64,000 nucleotides of DNA from [Clostridium] symbiosum. GTDB taxonomy: Bacteria > Bacillota > Clostridia > Lachnospirales > Lachnospiraceae. The notes under the pieces are model-generated. The model was given only the letters and a program-made list of their open reading frames with translations, was not told the DNA's origin and ran no database searches. The DNA lies in the NCBI GenBank assembly GCA_036419695.1, contig CP143946.1, positions 4,396,001 through 4,460,000 of the forward strand. The letters are read 5' to 3'. Shown here piece after piece: positions 25,348 to 33,845 of this stretch (its first letter is position 1; each line of letters starts with the position of its first letter). A program made the translations under genes and the position numbers.

Positions 25348-26262
25348 ATGAAGAAATTAAGCAGTTCTAAATCGATTGTAATGTGGTTTTTTGTGTATGT
25401 GTTTACCGTTGCCCTGTGCATTCCGTCCTTTGCGGAGGATATCAATACCTGCATCAAGGATAATAAACTGGTAAAAACGCCTGTAGCCGAACACAACGGA
25501 GTGGTTATAACCCCATCGGAATGGCAAGTAAATGATTATTTTTCAACGCCATCCCTGGATATCAGCTTTCTGGTGGAAAACGGATCGGGCGAGACGGTCA
25601 GCGTGACAAACAGATACTTCTATATCAACGGCCAAAGTGTCGGTGTTAACCCCGATTTCACAGGTGATATCGCTCCGGGTTCCAGCAAGACGCTCACTGT
25701 TTCCATCAGTGAATTTTACTTTACCTCCCAGCGCATCAAAAATATCAATTCCCTGGGTGCTTCCTTTTTCATGAAATACAAAAAAGACGGACGCACCTAC
25801 ACAACTCTTCCCGGCTTTACACAAACGGAGCATCCGTCTGAAACAGCCCTCACGCCGTTTGAGGGAACTGAAATATACAGCGACGAAAACGTGAAAGTTA
25901 CTGCCGAATCCTCCCTGAAAAACTTTCCAGGCGCTTATGCATTCAATGCAAACGTGGTAAATACCGGTGACCATGTCATTTCACTCCGGACCTACAACAT
26001 GGCGATTAACGGAAAGACGCCCGAAATAGATGAATCCCTTCAATCCTCAGACTGGGTTCTGCTGTATCCGGGGACATCGGCGGATGTATATAACATAATT
26101 TATTTAAAAGAATCACGGGATGAACGCCTTCCAGCCAACCGGTTCCACAATATGACCTGGAAAATGTCCTATACGATATATCAGAGGAATGAGGAAACGG
26201 GAGAACTTATCCGGCAGGATACCAGGGATACGGAGGGAATAACGGTAGAGCTTAAAAAATAA
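25348..26262 (+). CDS. Secreted protein of unknown function
   Basis: 304 residues from the ATG at 25348, with GGGAGG 8 bases upstream. Sec signal peptide: basic start (MKKLSSSKS), hydrophobic core (IVMWFFVYVFTVALCI) and likely cleavage after PSFA. No Cys follows, so it is not a lipoprotein. The mature part looks beta-rich, with two similar halves, each with a phrase like VTNRYFYINGQSVGVN or VISLRTYNMAINGKTPE, hinting at two Ig-like or FxLYD-like domains. No catalytic motif is visible. Its stop is followed 6 bp later by copy 2 of the palindromic element. Function unknown. Confidence 0.65.
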   Translation: MKKLSSSKSIVMWFFVYVFTVALCIPSFAEDINTCIKDNKLVKTPVAEHNGVVITPSEWQVNDYFSTPSLDISFLVENGSGETVSVTNRYFYINGQSVGVNPDFTGDIAPGSSKTLTVSISEFYFTSQRIKNINSLGASFFMKYKKDGRTYTTLPGFTQTEHPSETALTPFEGTEIYSDENVKVTAESSLKNFPGAYAFNANVVNTGDHVISLRTYNMAINGKTPEIDESLQSSDWVLLYPGTSADVYNIIYLKESRDERLPANRFHNMTWKMSYTIYQRNEETGELIRQDTRDTEGITVELKK

Positions 26263-26268
26263 GGGGGT

Positions 26269-27170
26269 GAGGAATGAGAACGCGGCCGGGACGGCCGGGG
26301 GGCGGGATGGTGAGGGGAGGAGGTGAGTCTTCAGTCCCGGGCGTTAAGTTGTCGCGGGTGGGGAATCCGGGCAGAAAAAGTTCCTGCGGGAAACGCTTGC
26401 GCTCTTTGGAGTACATAACGGACACTAACCTCGTGATAAACCTCGGTAAGTGCCGATGAACTCCCAGGTTCCCTGCGGAATCTTTTTCTCCCGGATTCCC
26501 CACGGGAAGTTTATGACCCGGGACTGAAGACGCGAAGGTTTTCACCATCCCTTACCCCGGCCTGCGGCCGCTGCATTGTTCTTATTCCTTCAAGGGGGGA
26601 GGTATTGTCGCTGCCACTACATTTCCTCGAATTTCAGGAGAATGCCACTCTATATTGTCAAGTGATTTTCTGTATGGTATTCAATTGATGAATCTGAGCT
26701 TTGGCACCTGACCTATCCTTGAATAACCATTGAATTATTTGATTCATCATTAAATTTAGCTTTGAATTTTTCTCTGAATACAGCCTGGAATACCTTCATA
26801 AGGTAAAAGATTCACGACTACATAGTGGCTGCGACAATACCTCCCCCTTACTTGGCGAAAGAGACAATCAGCCCTGAAGCCGGCGGACGGGGCAACAACC
26901 TTCGCTGAGTCTTCAGTCCCGTCGACAAACTGCCCGGGGAAGGAAGGAGAAAACTTTCCGGAGGGAGACCTTGGAATCCGCCGGTGCTTGCTGAGGTTTC
27001 TCACGAAGCTAGCATCCGCTGCGCATTCCACAAGCGGAAGCGAGTCCCCGTAGGAATTTTTTCTCCTGGATTCCCCCCACCACACCCTATAAACCGGGAC
27101 TGAAGACTCATACACACCCTCCCACTCCCCCGTCCGCCGCCTTACAGAGGCGTCCTCACATCTCAACTAA
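26269..27170. repeat. Composite palindromic element, copy 2 (902 bp)
   Basis: Direct-orientation copy of 22861-23741, starting TGAGGAATGAGAACG and ending CATCTCAACTAA in both. The 14-bp stem GTGGGGAATCCGGG, the four GAGTCTTCAGT-type ends and the central GGGGGAGGTATTG/CAATACCTCCCCC stem are all kept. The main difference is about 21 extra bases in the central arm near 26655 (ATATTGTCAAGTGATTTT). It starts 6 bp after the stop of the secreted protein gene and ends just before the luxS promoter. Confidence 0.85.
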
Positions 27171-27179
27171 ATCCCTGCC

Positions 27180-27208
27180 TTGCGCATCATATACGATTCT
27201 GTTAGAAT
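27180..27208 (+). promoter_or_regulatory. Candidate promoter of luxS
   Basis: -35 TTGCGC (27180-27185), a 17-bp spacer, -10 TAGAAT (27203-27208). It lies immediately after the palindromic element and about 85 bases ahead of the luxS ATG. Confidence 0.5.
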
Positions 27209-27293
27209 GTAGAGGGTTTTTACAAATAAGCTTTGGATAAAAGTGTAGAGACATTTTTCATAACACCGGATTTTTTCGAAAGGAGTTTTTATC

Positions 27294-27788
27294 ATGGATC
27301 AGATTATGAACAAAATAACCAGCTTTACCATCGATCATTTAAAGCTGCTGCCTGGAGTCTATGTTTCCAGGAAAGACAAGGCCGGGGACAGTGTGATTAC
27401 CACTTTTGATATAAGAATGACACGCCCCAACTATGAACCCGTCATGAATACCGCCGAGATTCATACGATTGAACATCTGGGAGCCACCTATCTGAGAAAT
27501 CACGAGGTATTCAGGGATCGCGTCATTTACTTTGGGCCGATGGGATGCCGGACCGGTTTTTACCTGCTGCTGGCCGGGGACTTCAGTTCTGCGGATATCG
27601 TGCCGCTTATGACCGGGATGTTTACTTTTATCGCCGACTTTGAGGGAGAGGTTCCGGGAGCCTGCGCAAAGGACTGCGGAAACTATCTCGATATGAATCT
27701 TCCAATGGCAAAATACCTGGCTGACAAATTTTTGAGAGAAGTGCTGGAAGGCATCGACGACAGCAGATTAATATATCCGGAAGCTTAA
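27294..27788 (+). CDS. luxS: S-ribosylhomocysteine lyase (autoinducer-2 synthase)
   Basis: 164 residues, full length. It cleaves S-ribosylhomocysteine to homocysteine and DPD, the precursor of autoinducer-2, as part of the activated methyl cycle. Landmarks are the metal ligands H57 and H61 in HTIEHLGATYLRNH, the general base E60, the catalytic Cys85 in GPMGCRTG and the third ligand Cys in CAKDCGNYLDMN. The start has AAAGGAG 8 bases upstream. No pfs/mtn nucleosidase or methionine gene is adjacent; it stands alone between a repeat and a restriction-modification pair, convergent with the endonuclease gene. Confidence 0.97.
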   Translation: MDQIMNKITSFTIDHLKLLPGVYVSRKDKAGDSVITTFDIRMTRPNYEPVMNTAEIHTIEHLGATYLRNHEVFRDRVIYFGPMGCRTGFYLLLAGDFSSADIVPLMTGMFTFIADFEGEVPGACAKDCGNYLDMNLPMAKYLADKFLREVLEGIDDSRLIYPEA

Positions 27789-27803
27789 CCGCTCCCGGAT
27801 TTT

Positions 27804-29108
27804 TTAGTTCTGCTGTACCAGCCCGGTCATCCATTTCAGCCAGCCGCTCACCGACGAGGCTCTGCGCCCCGCCACATTACTGCTGCAAAGATTCTGTTCC
27901 AGTATCTTTTTTTCAATATATTTCTTATCGGGAATCTCTCCACTTCTCATAACCGTTTCAAACAGCTCATGGAAAATACCGTGTTCCAGGATCAGCTCTA
28001 CATAGCGGATCTGCCTGGCCTTATAATTCAGTTTCAAAAGTTTTTTCCCCTGAGGGCTGATCGTCACCCTGACCGTCCTGTCCTCGTCCTTCTCCTTCAC
28101 TGCCAGCCCCAGATACCTGCATGCGTTAAAATAATAATCCGACTGGCGTTCCCGGAACCCGAACACTTCCGCTATCTCAGCCGGTGTAAGGGGGCTTTCA
28201 TTCAAATGCTCCACCAACGAGATTACCTTCTCAAAACTGTCGGCCTGGATAAATGTAACCTGCGGTTCCGGTTTTACCGCAGTGCGTTCCCATGCGTCTC
28301 TTAAGTCCGCGGCGGAAATATCGGTATCCTCCAGGCTGTATTGTCCTTCCCTGATCAGGCGGATGGAATTATAGCAGAACGGATCCGTAAACTCATACTC
28401 CATCAGCCGGAAAATATTGTTGGAATAGACCATAAAGACGGGCCTGACCGGTTTTGCCAGTTTCCCGCTCCACAGTCTGTATGGGTAATAGAGCTGACGG
28501 ACCAGAAAATTACTGTGCACGACATTCTTTCCCTCTATCACGGCGAAGGTATCCCTGTCCTCAAACCCTCCGTCTATCTCCACCTGGGAATTGTTGACTG
28601 TGAGCTGCCAGCCTCCGGCTTTCGCCGCGGATTTTACGGGATTTACCTGAAACGAAAAGTTACCGGATGCCATGCGGCCGGAGACAGTCTGTTTAAAGCC
28701 TGCCCCTCCCAGAAAATCATCCAGTATTCCGGAAATTCCCATCACGTTGATCGCGCCCGCCTCCGAACGGATGTCATTGATATCAATCGTCTCATAATAG
28801 TCCGGGATCGCCGCTTTCTTCACTTTACCCGGGCGTTTCCCGCTTACTCCGTCTCCGGCTTCTGGGAAATCGGCGTAGAGATCAAACTCTCCTATGACAT
28901 AGCTTCCCCTTGTCACGGGCAGGATACCGAGACGGCTCCCGAACACAGAGGGCAGAGACTCCCTTGTATCAAACTTTGTCATCAGCCTCGGTTCTTTATA
29001 TTCCCGGATCTGATCGGCCGTAATACAAAAAGGGCCGCTCTCCGACACCTTTTTCTCTATCTCATATCGGTCAAAGAGCAGCTTCCATTTATCATCTATC
29101 AAGCTCAT
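27804..29108 (-). CDS. Putative type II restriction endonuclease (PD-(D/E)XK type) partnered with a Dam-like methylase
   Basis: 434 residues. Not one of the endonuclease families I can name with certainty. A PD-(D/E)XK-like arrangement is visible as VEID (E177, D179), then 12 residues, E192-G-K194 in FAVIEGKN, on what look like adjacent strands. The C-terminal 120 residues contain a probable winged helix (LTPAEIAEVFGFRERQSDYYFNACRYLGLAV). The ATG lies inside the 3' end of the adenine methylase gene (17-bp overlap), the usual layout of a restriction-modification operon. I infer a GATC-like target from the methylase. Cleavage activity is unproven. Confidence 0.7.
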   Translation of the reverse strand: MSLIDDKWKLLFDRYEIEKKVSESGPFCITADQIREYKEPRLMTKFDTRESLPSVFGSRLGILPVTRGSYVIGEFDLYADFPEAGDGVSGKRPGKVKKAAIPDYYETIDINDIRSEAGAINVMGISGILDDFLGGAGFKQTVSGRMASGNFSFQVNPVKSAAKAGGWQLTVNNSQVEIDGGFEDRDTFAVIEGKNVVHSNFLVRQLYYPYRLWSGKLAKPVRPVFMVYSNNIFRLMEYEFTDPFCYNSIRLIREGQYSLEDTDISAADLRDAWERTAVKPEPQVTFIQADSFEKVISLVEHLNESPLTPAEIAEVFGFRERQSDYYFNACRYLGLAVKEKDEDRTVRVTISPQGKKLLKLNYKARQIRYVELILEHGIFHELFETVMRSGEIPDKKYIEKKILEQNLCSSNVAGRRASSVSGWLKWMTGLVQQN

Positions 29109-29943
29109 AGTTTCTCACCAGCACTTCATCGATGGCTCCGCGCTTGTCCGCCTTTGCGTTGATTGTACGCTTGGCCGCCACGCGCTCCACGGTGTAATCT
29201 TTATATAAATCTTCGATAAAATCACAGCAGGAGTTGGATAACAGGAAACGGATTCCTTTCTTATTCAGCAAATCGCACTGCTTTTTAAGCTCCTTCTGCT
29301 GCTCTGCCCCAAATCCGGCCGCAGTATATCCGGTGAAAGAGGACGAGGTGCTGAGCGGCATATAGGGCGGATCCAGATATACAAATGACCCCTTCCTGAT
29401 TCCCTTTAAAGCCTCCCTGTAGTCCCCGCAGAGAACTGTCACCTTCGCCTTGTTCAGATAGCGGCTCATCGCCCGTATCGTCGCCTCATTCGTGATATTG
29501 GGATTCTTATATCTTCCCCAGGGGGAATTAAACTCTCCGGCGCGGTTCACCCGGAAAAGGCCGTTGTAACACGTCTTATTCAGGTAGATAATCCTGGCTG
29601 CCTGCTCCACCGGAAGCATTGTCTCATACTTCTCCCTGTCGCGGTCTAACGAACGCACTTCATAAAAATATTCCTGGCTGTTCTTCTCTTTATGACGCTC
29701 CAGACAGGCAATCAGCTCCTCCGGCTGCGCTTTGATCACTTCGTATATATTAATCAGTTCGGCATTCGAGTCATTGATCACCGCTCTGCCGGGCTGTGTG
29801 TGAAACAGCACCGCCCCTCCGCCGACAAACGGCTCATAGTATGTTGTGTGTTCCGGTATCAGCGGCACGATCGTCTCAAGAAGCTGACGTTTGCCGCCTA
29901 CCCATTTCAAAATGGGGGTTACCGCTGGGTCTGTTGTGGACAT
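29092..29943 (-). CDS. DNA adenine methyltransferase, Dam/DpnM (D12) class
   Basis: 283 residues from the ATG at 29943, which has GGAGG 5 bases upstream; a longer reading to 30096 is not supported. Motifs in alpha-class order: ILKWVGGKRQLL (motif X), YYEPFVGGGAVLF (motif I, SAM binding), the target-recognition region with NKTCYNGLFRVNRAGEFN typical of GATC methylases, and DPPY at about 191-194 (motif IV). It methylates the N6 of adenine, probably in GATC, protecting the host from the linked endonuclease. First gene of the pair, with its own promoter. Confidence 0.92.
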   Translation of the reverse strand: MSTTDPAVTPILKWVGGKRQLLETIVPLIPEHTTYYEPFVGGGAVLFHTQPGRAVINDSNAELINIYEVIKAQPEELIACLERHKEKNSQEYFYEVRSLDRDREKYETMLPVEQAARIIYLNKTCYNGLFRVNRAGEFNSPWGRYKNPNITNEATIRAMSRYLNKAKVTVLCGDYREALKGIRKGSFVYLDPPYMPLSTSSSFTGYTAAGFGAEQQKELKKQCDLLNKKGIRFLLSNSCCDFIEDLYKDYTVERVAAKRTINAKADKRGAIDEVLVRNYELDR

Positions 29944-29980
29944 AGATTCCTCCGTACGTATGTTTGAAAATTCTTTTTCT

Positions 29981-30009
29981 ATTATAACCGCTATCGGGTG
30001 AGAAAGCAA
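29981..30009 (-). promoter_or_regulatory. Promoter of the restriction-modification pair
   Basis: On the minus strand -35 TTGCTT (30004-30009), a 17-bp spacer, -10 TATAAT (29981-29986); the start lies about 35 bases ahead of the methylase ATG. Confidence 0.65.
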
Positions 30010-30112
30010 AGATTTCCTGCAATTATTTCCTGCAAAATCTGCAGGTAATAATCGGTATCCTTCCGGATCCTTGAAATATTTACCATTTGTCTGCATTTCA
30101 CGCCGCAGCTGC

Positions 30113-30165
30113 TAAAAAGCCCCCGTCCACCGGCACAAATCATTCTCTGCCAATGGACGGGGGCT
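30113..30165 (-). terminator. Intrinsic terminator of the ABC importer/ADP-ribosylglycohydrolase unit
   Basis: On the minus strand AGCCCCCGTCCA pairs with TGGACGGGGGCT and is followed by TTTTT. It lies about 50 bases past the stop at 30216 and separates this unit from the methylase promoter. Confidence 0.9.
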
Positions 30166-30215
30166 GTACTCACCTTCAGCGATTCCGCGGTTCACTGAAA
30201 ATTTCCCCTGTTTTT

Positions 30216-31205
30216 TTATTTCATAATAATTTCAGCCAGCTTCTCAGCATAGTCCCTGATATCAATTCCCTTCGTAAATGTCAGGCATGTTCCTGTTGGG
30301 AACCTGGTCTTGTCAATCCATGCGGCCGGCATTGCCTTAGCTCCATATTTGGCGCCCAGAATTGTTCCGGCTACTGCCCCGATGGTGTCTGCGTCCCTGC
30401 CGAAGTTCCCGGCTACTACAACACCGGTCCTGAAATCCTTGTTGACTGCTTTCAGGCAGGCAAATGCAGAAGGGATGGCTTCCGCCGTCGTGGCCCAGGT
30501 GCTGGTGCGCAGGTCGTCGTGAAGCTGCATCCATACGTCGAAAATATGTCCGTCCACGGAATCCACCAGTTCAAATGCATGGTTCATGGAATAGTGAAGC
30601 CAGGACTCTTCCGGAATCACGTTCATTGCAGCGTCCAGAATCTCATCCATGCTGCCGTCTACCATGGCTACGGAAACTGCGGCAGCCACCGCCTGTGCGC
30701 CCCATACGCCGTCACGGAAATGGCTGACTTCCGACTCAATCTTCGCCATTGCCGCTGCTTTCTCCGGATCACCTGCACATACGATACCGATCGGCCCGAT
30801 ACGCATTGCAGAACCGTCACTCATATGGAACGCATTATATTTACCGGACAGAGGAGGACGGAAACCTCTTCTTAAATTATTGGCTGCTTCAATCTCGCTG
30901 GCTCCGCCGCGCTTAAATTCATCCTGTATTGCCACATCCTCGAGCCAGGATTTAACCACTTCCTCCGATGTCAGCTCTCCGCCGCAGCGAATCAGGGTTT
31001 TGGCCGTCAGCAGTGCGAACTCTGTATCATCTGTACTCCATGATGCTTTGCTGTTAAAATCGGTTGTAATGGCATAATTTTCACGGTTTTCCTGCTTTCT
31101 TGAAGCATCTCCGAAAGAATCTCCGATTGCCAGCCCCGATAAGGAACCATAGGCCTTGTCGAATACCAGCTCCGGATTTTTCTTAAACTCTTCTCTTGTC
31201 AGCAT
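30216..31205 (-). CDS. ADP-ribosylglycohydrolase family protein (DraG-like)
   Basis: 329 residues. The all-alpha DraG/ARH fold, which uses two metal ions to break N- or O-glycosidic bonds to ribose. Metal-binding segments are GLAIGDSFGDA (about 25-35), WSTDDTEFALL near residue 57 and GRDADTIGAVAGTILGA (about 270-286). No signal peptide, so cytoplasmic. Last gene of the importer operon, 120 bp after the binding-protein gene. In this context the substrate is more likely an imported ribosyl compound than an ADP-ribosylated protein; that is inference. Confidence 0.88.
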   Translation of the reverse strand: MLTREEFKKNPELVFDKAYGSLSGLAIGDSFGDASRKQENRENYAITTDFNSKASWSTDDTEFALLTAKTLIRCGGELTSEEVVKSWLEDVAIQDEFKRGGASEIEAANNLRRGFRPPLSGKYNAFHMSDGSAMRIGPIGIVCAGDPEKAAAMAKIESEVSHFRDGVWGAQAVAAAVSVAMVDGSMDEILDAAMNVIPEESWLHYSMNHAFELVDSVDGHIFDVWMQLHDDLRTSTWATTAEAIPSAFACLKAVNKDFRTGVVVAGNFGRDADTIGAVAGTILGAKYGAKAMPAAWIDKTRFPTGTCLTFTKGIDIRDYAEKLAEIIMK

Positions 31206-31325
31206 TTGTCATCCTCCTGTTTTACCTCTGCCGCTTATTTTTCAATCAATATTGCTATTACCTGCTATAAATTAGTTATTTTTAATGCTATTTATCCGCT
31301 TTAAATTACAGGAATTGCCCAGCTA

Positions 31326-32861
31326 TCACGGATTGCCCAGCTTTTCAACTAAAAGGCTTTCGAATTCATTTCCGCCTGCTTCTTCCCATTTTGTCTTCAT
31401 CTCACTGAATGTGTCGATCGATTTTACGCCTCTTACAATGTCTGCCGAATACTCATTATAATATCCATTCATTGCATCCCACTGTGGTGTCATCTCTTCC
31501 GGAATCAGAATATTGACATCCTGTACAAGATATTTTTCCAGATTGTCAAACGCACTTTGTCCTACCGTTGTAAGTACAGGCTGTGCAAGAGACGGATCCT
31601 GCGGGTCAAAGTTGTTTGTCGTATCCCAGAAGCGTGCCCACCATTCAGGCCATCTGTCGGTAAATACAATCTTGTTGTCTTCGATTGTATAATGTTTGCC
31701 TTCAATGCCAACTTTATCTAAGATTCTTCCTTCAGGGCTTGCCATGAATTCCAGGACCGCCCACGCCGCATCTTTGTTCTCAGAATCGATATTCATTGCA
31801 AAACCGCGCTCTTCTTTTGTTACGTCTTCTGCTCTGTACCCCTGTGCCACACCTTTTGCCGGAGGAAGAATGACAAGTTCCGATTCTTCGCCGTTTACAG
31901 AGCGCATCTTATTATCATAAATCTGTGTGGAGGGAAGTGTGCCGGCAATCACTCCTGTTTTTCCTTCGTAAAATTTCTGCTCCATTGTGTCCCAGGTATC
32001 GGTCAGATACTCTGGGTCCAGAAGACCGTCTTTATAAAGTTTTGCATAGAATTCCAGTTTGTCCTTTTCTGCCTGGCTTTCTTTGCTGAAAATCCACTTT
32101 CCGTCTTCTTTTACAATGGTTCCTGTTACGCCGAATGCCTGGTTGAAAATACTGTCCAGACGGGCGGTGCTGCCATCTGCCGTAAATGCGTACTCTACAA
32201 GGCCTTTATCTTTCATTTCTTTAAAGAGGTTGTAGTAATTGTCTACGGTTGGGTCTGCGATTAATTTTTCATAAGAATCAAGCTGTTCCGCCCAGTCTTT
32301 TCTCATCGCCGGAATCTGGATTCTGGATGGAGCCAGCCAAATCAGGTACGGATAATTTGCCATACGGGTCTTATTCACATCTGTCATAATGCTCTTCACA
32401 AATGTGGATTTTTCTACATAAGGGGTTAAATCTTCAAACAGCCCCTGCTGTGCCAGCGCCAGGTCTCCGCCCTGGAAGTAAATAAGATCAGCTTCCACAT
32501 CACCGTTCATCATGGCAATCGGAACTGCCGTTGCATAGCTTCCTGCCGGCGGCTCTAAAAACTGTAAATCCACATACTGTCCGTGGGCTGCCATTTTCTC
32601 ATTAATCGCTTCTCTTAAGAGCTGTACATCCTCTTCATCCGGAAAAACATCTTTAATCATTACTTTTACTTCCACGGGTGAATCCGCAGTACCGATAGCA
32701 GGCCACTCCGATGTTCCCTCCGCCTGTGCGGCTCCCCCGTTCTCTGCTGCGTTTTCCACCGGTTTGGTATCCGTGGTTTTCTCTTCCGCTTTGCCGCCAC
32801 ACCCCGCGAGGCTGGTCCCTGCAAGCGCTGCTGCCATAATCAGTGCCAATGCTTTTTTCAT
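31326..32861 (-). CDS. Extracellular solute-binding lipoprotein of sugar-type ABC importer
   Basis: 511 residues. Lipoprotein signal MKKALALIMAAALAGTSLAGCGG (Cys at 21), a Lys/Glu/Asn/Ala-rich linker and a family 1-like binding protein of the LipO/YtcQ size class, with KMAAHGQYVDLQFLEPPAGSYATAV near the start and IDSENKDAAWAVLEFMASPEG later. It is the receptor for the two permeases just upstream. No dedicated ATPase gene is present, so, as in other CUT1 systems of Firmicutes, it probably shares a multipurpose MsmX/UgpC-type ATPase encoded elsewhere. Confidence 0.88.
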   Translation of the reverse strand: MKKALALIMAAALAGTSLAGCGGKAEEKTTDTKPVENAAENGGAAQAEGTSEWPAIGTADSPVEVKVMIKDVFPDEEDVQLLREAINEKMAAHGQYVDLQFLEPPAGSYATAVPIAMMNGDVEADLIYFQGGDLALAQQGLFEDLTPYVEKSTFVKSIMTDVNKTRMANYPYLIWLAPSRIQIPAMRKDWAEQLDSYEKLIADPTVDNYYNLFKEMKDKGLVEYAFTADGSTARLDSIFNQAFGVTGTIVKEDGKWIFSKESQAEKDKLEFYAKLYKDGLLDPEYLTDTWDTMEQKFYEGKTGVIAGTLPSTQIYDNKMRSVNGEESELVILPPAKGVAQGYRAEDVTKEERGFAMNIDSENKDAAWAVLEFMASPEGRILDKVGIEGKHYTIEDNKIVFTDRWPEWWARFWDTTNNFDPQDPSLAQPVLTTVGQSAFDNLEKYLVQDVNILIPEEMTPQWDAMNGYYNEYSADIVRGVKSIDTFSEMKTKWEEAGGNEFESLLVEKLGNP

Positions 32862-32958
32862 TTTTTCTCCTCCATTTTATGATTAATTTATTTGCATCCC
32901 TTTTGTGTGCGGCAGCCTGTGAATGCCGCGTGCAAACGGCCGAAGCCGTTCCCTGTCT

Positions 32959-33843
32959 TTACTCCTTAACTCCGCCCGACATGATTCCCTTGGTATAGTA
33001 CTTAAGTACCAGCGGATAAATCAGCAGAATCGGCACAACGGCAATCACAATTGTCGCATACTGAAGCGCCGTATAATCAATTTTTGCCAGGTCGTTGTAG
33101 TTCAGCAGGTTCTGCGTGCCGATGATCGTGGTAACATCGCTGTCCACGATAAATTTACGGAGAATTACCTGCAGCGGCACCTTCTTGATAGAAGAAATGT
33201 AGATTCCCGAACGGAAATATTCATTCCATCTTGTCACGCCGTAGAACATAGTCAATGTCGCAATTCCCGGTTTTGCCAGGGGCAGAACTACGGAAAACAG
33301 AATCCTCAGATGGCCTGCACCGTCAATTTTTGCCGCCTCACAGAGGGAAACCGGTACATCTTCAAAATAACGCATCATGATAACGAGATAATATACGTTA
33401 ACCGCCATACAGAGAATCACAGACCACTGGCTTCCCATCAGGCCTATTTTCTTCACTGTCATGTACTCAGGAACAATTCCCGGGTCAAAGAGCATCATGA
33501 TGATGAAGAAAACCATAAGAACTCTCTTTCCTACCAATCCCGGACGTGTCAGCACATACGCCGCCAGAGCCGTAAGTACAATATTTAAAAATGTACCGAC
33601 TACCGTTATGAAAATTGAGTTAAAAATCGACGGTACTAACGTCTTGTTGCTGAACAGAACCTGATAGTTAATCAGCGAAAAGCCCCTCGGCAATACCTCC
33701 AGGCTGCTCATCCCGGCCGATTGAAGCGGGTCGGAGAGCGAACGGGCAAGAATGTGTAAAAGCGGTACAATCATAGTCAGCGTGAGGAACAGCATAAGAA
33801 TCGTAAGAAGCAGCTGTGAAATGCTGAATTTTTTCTTTCTCAT
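32959..33843 (-). CDS. Carbohydrate ABC permease (YtcP/LplC-like, CUT1)
   Basis: 294 residues from the ATG at 33843, with AAAGGAG upstream (an in-frame GTG sits 9 bases earlier). Six predicted helices, starting LLLTILMLFLTLTMIVPLLHILARSLS; the EAA loop is EAAKIDGAGHLRILFSVVLPLAKPGIATL. Start and upstream stop nearly touch. Pairs with the YteP/LplB-like permease. Confidence 0.92.
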   Translation of the reverse strand: MRKKKFSISQLLLTILMLFLTLTMIVPLLHILARSLSDPLQSAGMSSLEVLPRGFSLINYQVLFSNKTLVPSIFNSIFITVVGTFLNIVLTALAAYVLTRPGLVGKRVLMVFFIIMMLFDPGIVPEYMTVKKIGLMGSQWSVILCMAVNVYYLVIMMRYFEDVPVSLCEAAKIDGAGHLRILFSVVLPLAKPGIATLTMFYGVTRWNEYFRSGIYISSIKKVPLQVILRKFIVDSDVTTIIGTQNLLNYNDLAKIDYTALQYATIVIAVVPILLIYPLVLKYYTKGIMSGGVKE

Positions 33844-33845
33844 TC

